Shown here piece after piece: positions 32,936 to 34,514 of a DNA stretch of 34,514 bases; within the stretch, counting starts at the first letter, position 1, and each line of letters starts with the position of its first letter. Made by a program: the position numbers and the translations under genes. Source of the stretch: Pseudomonas sp. RIT623 (GTDB lineage Bacteria > Pseudomonadota > Gammaproteobacteria > Pseudomonadales > Pseudomonadaceae); contig NZ_SOZA01000047.1 of the NCBI RefSeq assembly GCF_004519305.1, positions 1 through 34,514 on the forward strand, written 5' to 3'. Below the pieces are notes generated by a model. The model was not told the origin of the DNA. It saw only the letters and a program-made list of their open reading frames with translations, and ran no database searches.

Positions 32936-33673
32936 TCAGGTGCGGGAGTACATTGCCCACCAGAAGACGTGCCCAATGATACGGATCTGCTGCTCCTGAA
33001 TGTCTGCGAAGGTGTAATCCTCATCGGGATGCTCGTCGCGGTTGTAGCTCCGGAAGCGGATGCCGCTAGGAATTCTATAAACCTGCTTAACCCTCAGCTG
33101 ACCCGAGTGGCTAATCGCATACATTTCGCCATCGACCAGGTCTCGTATTGAGTTCTTCGCAACGTTTACCCCGACGGTGGCACCGGCACGCAGTACCGGG
33201 ACCATGCTGTTTCCAACCACTGTCACGCATTTTGCGTCTTGGGCTTGCACGCCGTTCCGCCGAAGGTCGGCCTTAAAGAAGCGCAGCTTATCAGTAGGGC
33301 TCTCTTCGACTACGAATCCACCTTCCCCGGCATGCAACTCAACCTCTTCTAGGAATGGCACCCACACCTCGTTCTCATTGAGAGGGGAGTTTTCGTCCCA
33401 GGCATCGATATCCAGCAGCTCGCCGGCGGCGTCGCGATCCCGCGTACCCGCCAAATCAGCGATAAGTGGACTTCCATCCCCCGATTCCAACCAATCAAAG
33501 CTCAGGGACAACTCTCGGCTTACCCGATAGAGGTCTTTTTTGGGGATGCCGCGCCCGAACCAGTTGTTCAGGGACTGAGCGCTGATGCCGAGCCGCTCAG
33601 CCAACCAGGATGGTGCGAGGCCGTTCTGAGAGGCGTACTGCCGAAGGCGATCGCCTGAATGTTCAATAGTCAT
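32936..33673 (-). CDS. Phage repressor, HTH plus S24 autopeptidase (cI/LexA-like)
   Basis: A 245-residue repressor keeping the prophage silent. The N-terminal XRE helix-turn-helix (LAERLGISAQSLNNWFGRG, 24-42) binds the operators. The C-terminal S24 peptidase has nucleophile Ser156 in VGNSMVPVL and general-base Lys196 in LRVKQVY. A cleavage dipeptide Ala115-Gly116 (LHAGEGG) fits RecA-induced self-cleavage after DNA damage. Two ATGs (33679, 33673) sit inside an operator-like repeat; 33673 is preferred because MTIEHSGDRL is a normal repressor N-terminus. Neither has a ribosome-binding site, which may indicate leaderless or autoregulated translation. Confidence 0.93.
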   Translation of the reverse strand: MTIEHSGDRLRQYASQNGLAPSWLAERLGISAQSLNNWFGRGIPKKDLYRVSRELSLSFDWLESGDGSPLIADLAGTRDRDAAGELLDIDAWDENSPLNENEVWVPFLEEVELHAGEGGFVVEESPTDKLRFFKADLRRNGVQAQDAKCVTVVGNSMVPVLRAGATVGVNVAKNSIRDLVDGEMYAISHSGQLRVKQVYRIPSGIRFRSYNRDEHPDEDYTFADIQEQQIRIIGHVFWWAMYSRT

Positions 33674-33758
33674 AAACATGAAGTTTACGCGGCTTGCCTT
33701 GTTTATTAAATAAACGTATTGTTGAGGTATGTTTATTCGCCCGAGGCGGAATGTTTAT
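33672..33758. promoter_or_regulatory. Right operator/promoter region (OR/PR-like) between repressor and Cro genes
   Basis: Copies of the operator word lie at 33672-33679 (inverted), 33729-33737 and 33751-33758. A perfect palindrome GTTTATTAAATAAAC lies at 33701-33715. A rightward promoter TTGCCT (33694-33699), 17-nt spacer, TATTGT (33717-33722) has the palindrome in its spacer, so repressor bound there would block early rightward transcription. Confidence 0.65.
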
Positions 33759-33969
33759 GCAGCCCACCCCCCTTGAGCGCGCTATCCGAGCGGCTGGAAC
33801 AGGTAGGGCCCTGGCTGATCTGCTGGGGGTTACGCCGATGGCCGTCTCCTACTGGAAATCGCGAGGCGTGCCTGCGAGGCAGGCCATACCGATTGAAAAG
33901 GCCACAGGGGTCTCTCGACATGACCTAAGGCCTGATCTGTATCCGGCGGAGGATGTGCAAGCTCCTTGA
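33751..33969 (+). CDS. Cro-like / YdaS-type HTH regulator
   Basis: A 72-residue protein (70 if ATG 33757 is used) with GAGG 4 nt before the first ATG. The sequence PLERAIRAAGTGRALADLLG, then VTPMAVSYWKSRGVPARQAI, is a YdaS/Cro-type helix-turn-helix ending with ATGVSRHDLRPDLYP. It is divergent from the repressor and first in the rightward operon, the usual place of cro. Its start codon overlaps an operator-like repeat. Confidence 0.85.
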   Translation: MFMQPTPLERAIRAAGTGRALADLLGVTPMAVSYWKSRGVPARQAIPIEKATGVSRHDLRPDLYPAEDVQAP

Positions 33970-34101
33970 TGACCATTTTCCACTGATTGGCCTTGCGCCA
34001 GTAGTGAGTCCGCCCCGCTGTTCATGCATCCAGTGCTCGAACAGCAGGCGAAAAAAAACCGCCTGGCAGGGCGGTCTTCTGAAACAACAACGAGGTCGAT
34101 T
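33970..34101. other. Non-coding gap after cro with a hairpin
   Basis: No convincing gene. At 34051-34075 an ACCGCC / GGCGGT stem with a 6-nt loop is flanked by eight A on the left. Read on the minus strand it is a good rho-independent terminator (stem plus seven U). On the plus strand the U-tract is only CTTCT, so rightward read-through is expected. Confidence 0.55.
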
Positions 34102-34290
34102 ATGCACTCTGCAATGGACGCAAGCAACACCGCGCCACAGGCCGTTTCGCACCAGAAAGCCTACCACCAGTCCGCAGCAATCCATGCGGCTCGAATGATC
34201 CGCCTCCAGTACGCAATCGAATCGAAGAATGCCTTCCGCGCCGAGTGTGTTGAGCACTTGCGCGCCTCCCTGTGCGAGACCAAGTCATGA
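34102..34290 (+). CDS. Small early phage protein
   Basis: A 62-residue protein with GAGG 6 nt before ATG 34102. Ala/His-rich helical sequence (SHQKAYHQSAAIHAARMIRL, then QYAIESKNAFRAECVEHL). Its TGA overlaps the next ATG (ATGA). It resembles small cII-region proteins by position only; no family recognised. Confidence 0.65.
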   Translation: MHSAMDASNTAPQAVSHQKAYHQSAAIHAARMIRLQYAIESKNAFRAECVEHLRASLCETKS

Positions 34291-34514
34291 GCACCATTGT
34301 GATGACGGCCTGCTGGCCATTGCAGGGGATGAGCCCTGCCCAAAAGGCGGTGCTGATCTCCTTGGCCGACAACGCCAACGACGACGGCGTTTGCTGGCCA
34401 TCCATCGCCACCATTGGGTCGCGCACCTGCCTTTCGGAGCGGGCCGTACGCAATGCGTTGCGGTGGCTTGAGGAGGTTGGCCTTCTGATGAGCCATCAGC
34501 GCTTCGGCCGCTCA
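34287..34514 (+). CDS. Phage replication-type helix-turn-helix protein, N-terminal part (cut by window edge)
   Basis: 76 codons are visible from ATG 34287, overlapping the gene before. The sequence MSPAQKAVLISLADNANDDG, then CWPSIATIGSRTCLSERAVR and NALRWLEEVGLL, is the HTH_36-type winged helix at the N-terminus of many phage replication initiators (lambda O / DnaD-like position). The rest lies beyond the right edge. Confidence 0.8.
   Translation, partial: MSTIVMTACWPLQGMSPAQKAVLISLADNANDDGVCWPSIATIGSRTCLSERAVRNALRWLEEVGLLMSHQRFGRS

Larger units (their letters stand above)
22415..34514. mobile_element. Left part of a lambda-like prophage carrying a DGR (right end outside window)
   Basis: Everything from the integrase stop to the right edge is phage-like: int/xis, a leftward chain of small overlapping early genes, a NinX-like and a Lar-like protein, an S24 repressor with flanking operator repeats, a Cro-like gene and the start of a replication operon. 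The left boundary lies between 22339 and 22442 (attL side). The right attachment site is not in the window. Two genes have in-frame stops, so it may be partly degraded. Confidence 0.92.

Noticed and set aside
22415..34514. CRISPR arrays or toxin-antitoxin pairs in the prophage
   Set aside because: No regularly spaced repeats were found. The YdaS/Cro-like gene lies at the classic cro position, so it is read as a phage regulator rather than half of a toxin-antitoxin pair.

Overview
The window comes from a GC-rich fluorescent Pseudomonas, probably of the P. putida group. This rests on a pyoverdine locus with the Pseudomonas gene set (NRPS, fpvA, pvdE, pvdA, pvdO, pvdN, pvdM), two exact PvdS-type promoter boxes (TAAAT-N16-CGT), and phage genes typical of pseudomonad prophages.

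Region 1 (1-11476) holds the 3' part of a very large pyoverdine peptide synthetase. The visible domains are T-E-C-A-T-(degenerate E)-C-A-T-E, with no terminal thioesterase. An HSL-type alpha/beta hydrolase follows, then a bidirectional terminator. Region 2 (11495-20800) reads leftward: pvdM-pvdN-pvdO form one unit behind a PvdS box, pvdA-pvdE form a second behind another PvdS box, and fpvA follows with a possible Fur site. PvdA makes hydroxyornithine, the NRPS assembles the peptide, PvdE exports the precursor, PvdM/N/O mature it in the periplasm, and FpvA takes the ferric form back up. Region 3 (20875-22325) holds a small coiled-coil protein gene and a D-Ala-D-Ala endopeptidase gene (pbpG), and forms the host boundary.

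Region 4 (22415-34514, running off the right edge) is the left end of a lambda-like prophage. It has a tyrosine integrase, a probable excisionase overlapping it, and a long leftward operon of small early proteins joined by ATGA/GTGA overlaps. A LuxR-type HTH protein follows, then a LexA-like (S24) repressor flanked by repeated ATGTTTATT operator-like sites. A Cro-like gene and the start of a rightward replication operon come last.

The outstanding system is a diversity-generating retroelement (DGR) inside the leftward operon at 28023-30949. In transcription order it holds variable protein 2, variable protein 1, an Avd-like four-helix protein, the template repeat (TR), and a DGR-type reverse transcriptase. 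Both variable repeats differ from the TR only where the coding-strand TR has adenine: 9 substitutions each, at 13 positions in all. That is the signature of adenine-directed mutagenic retrohoming onto two paralogous targets from one template. The targets are short DUF1566/C-type-lectin-like proteins with no visible signal peptide. They lie in the early/immunity region rather than with tail genes, so their ligand is not obvious.

Two genes of the same operon carry single in-frame stop codons (TGA at 24035-24037, TAG at 31557-31559) inside otherwise intact frames. This suggests early prophage decay or sequence errors.
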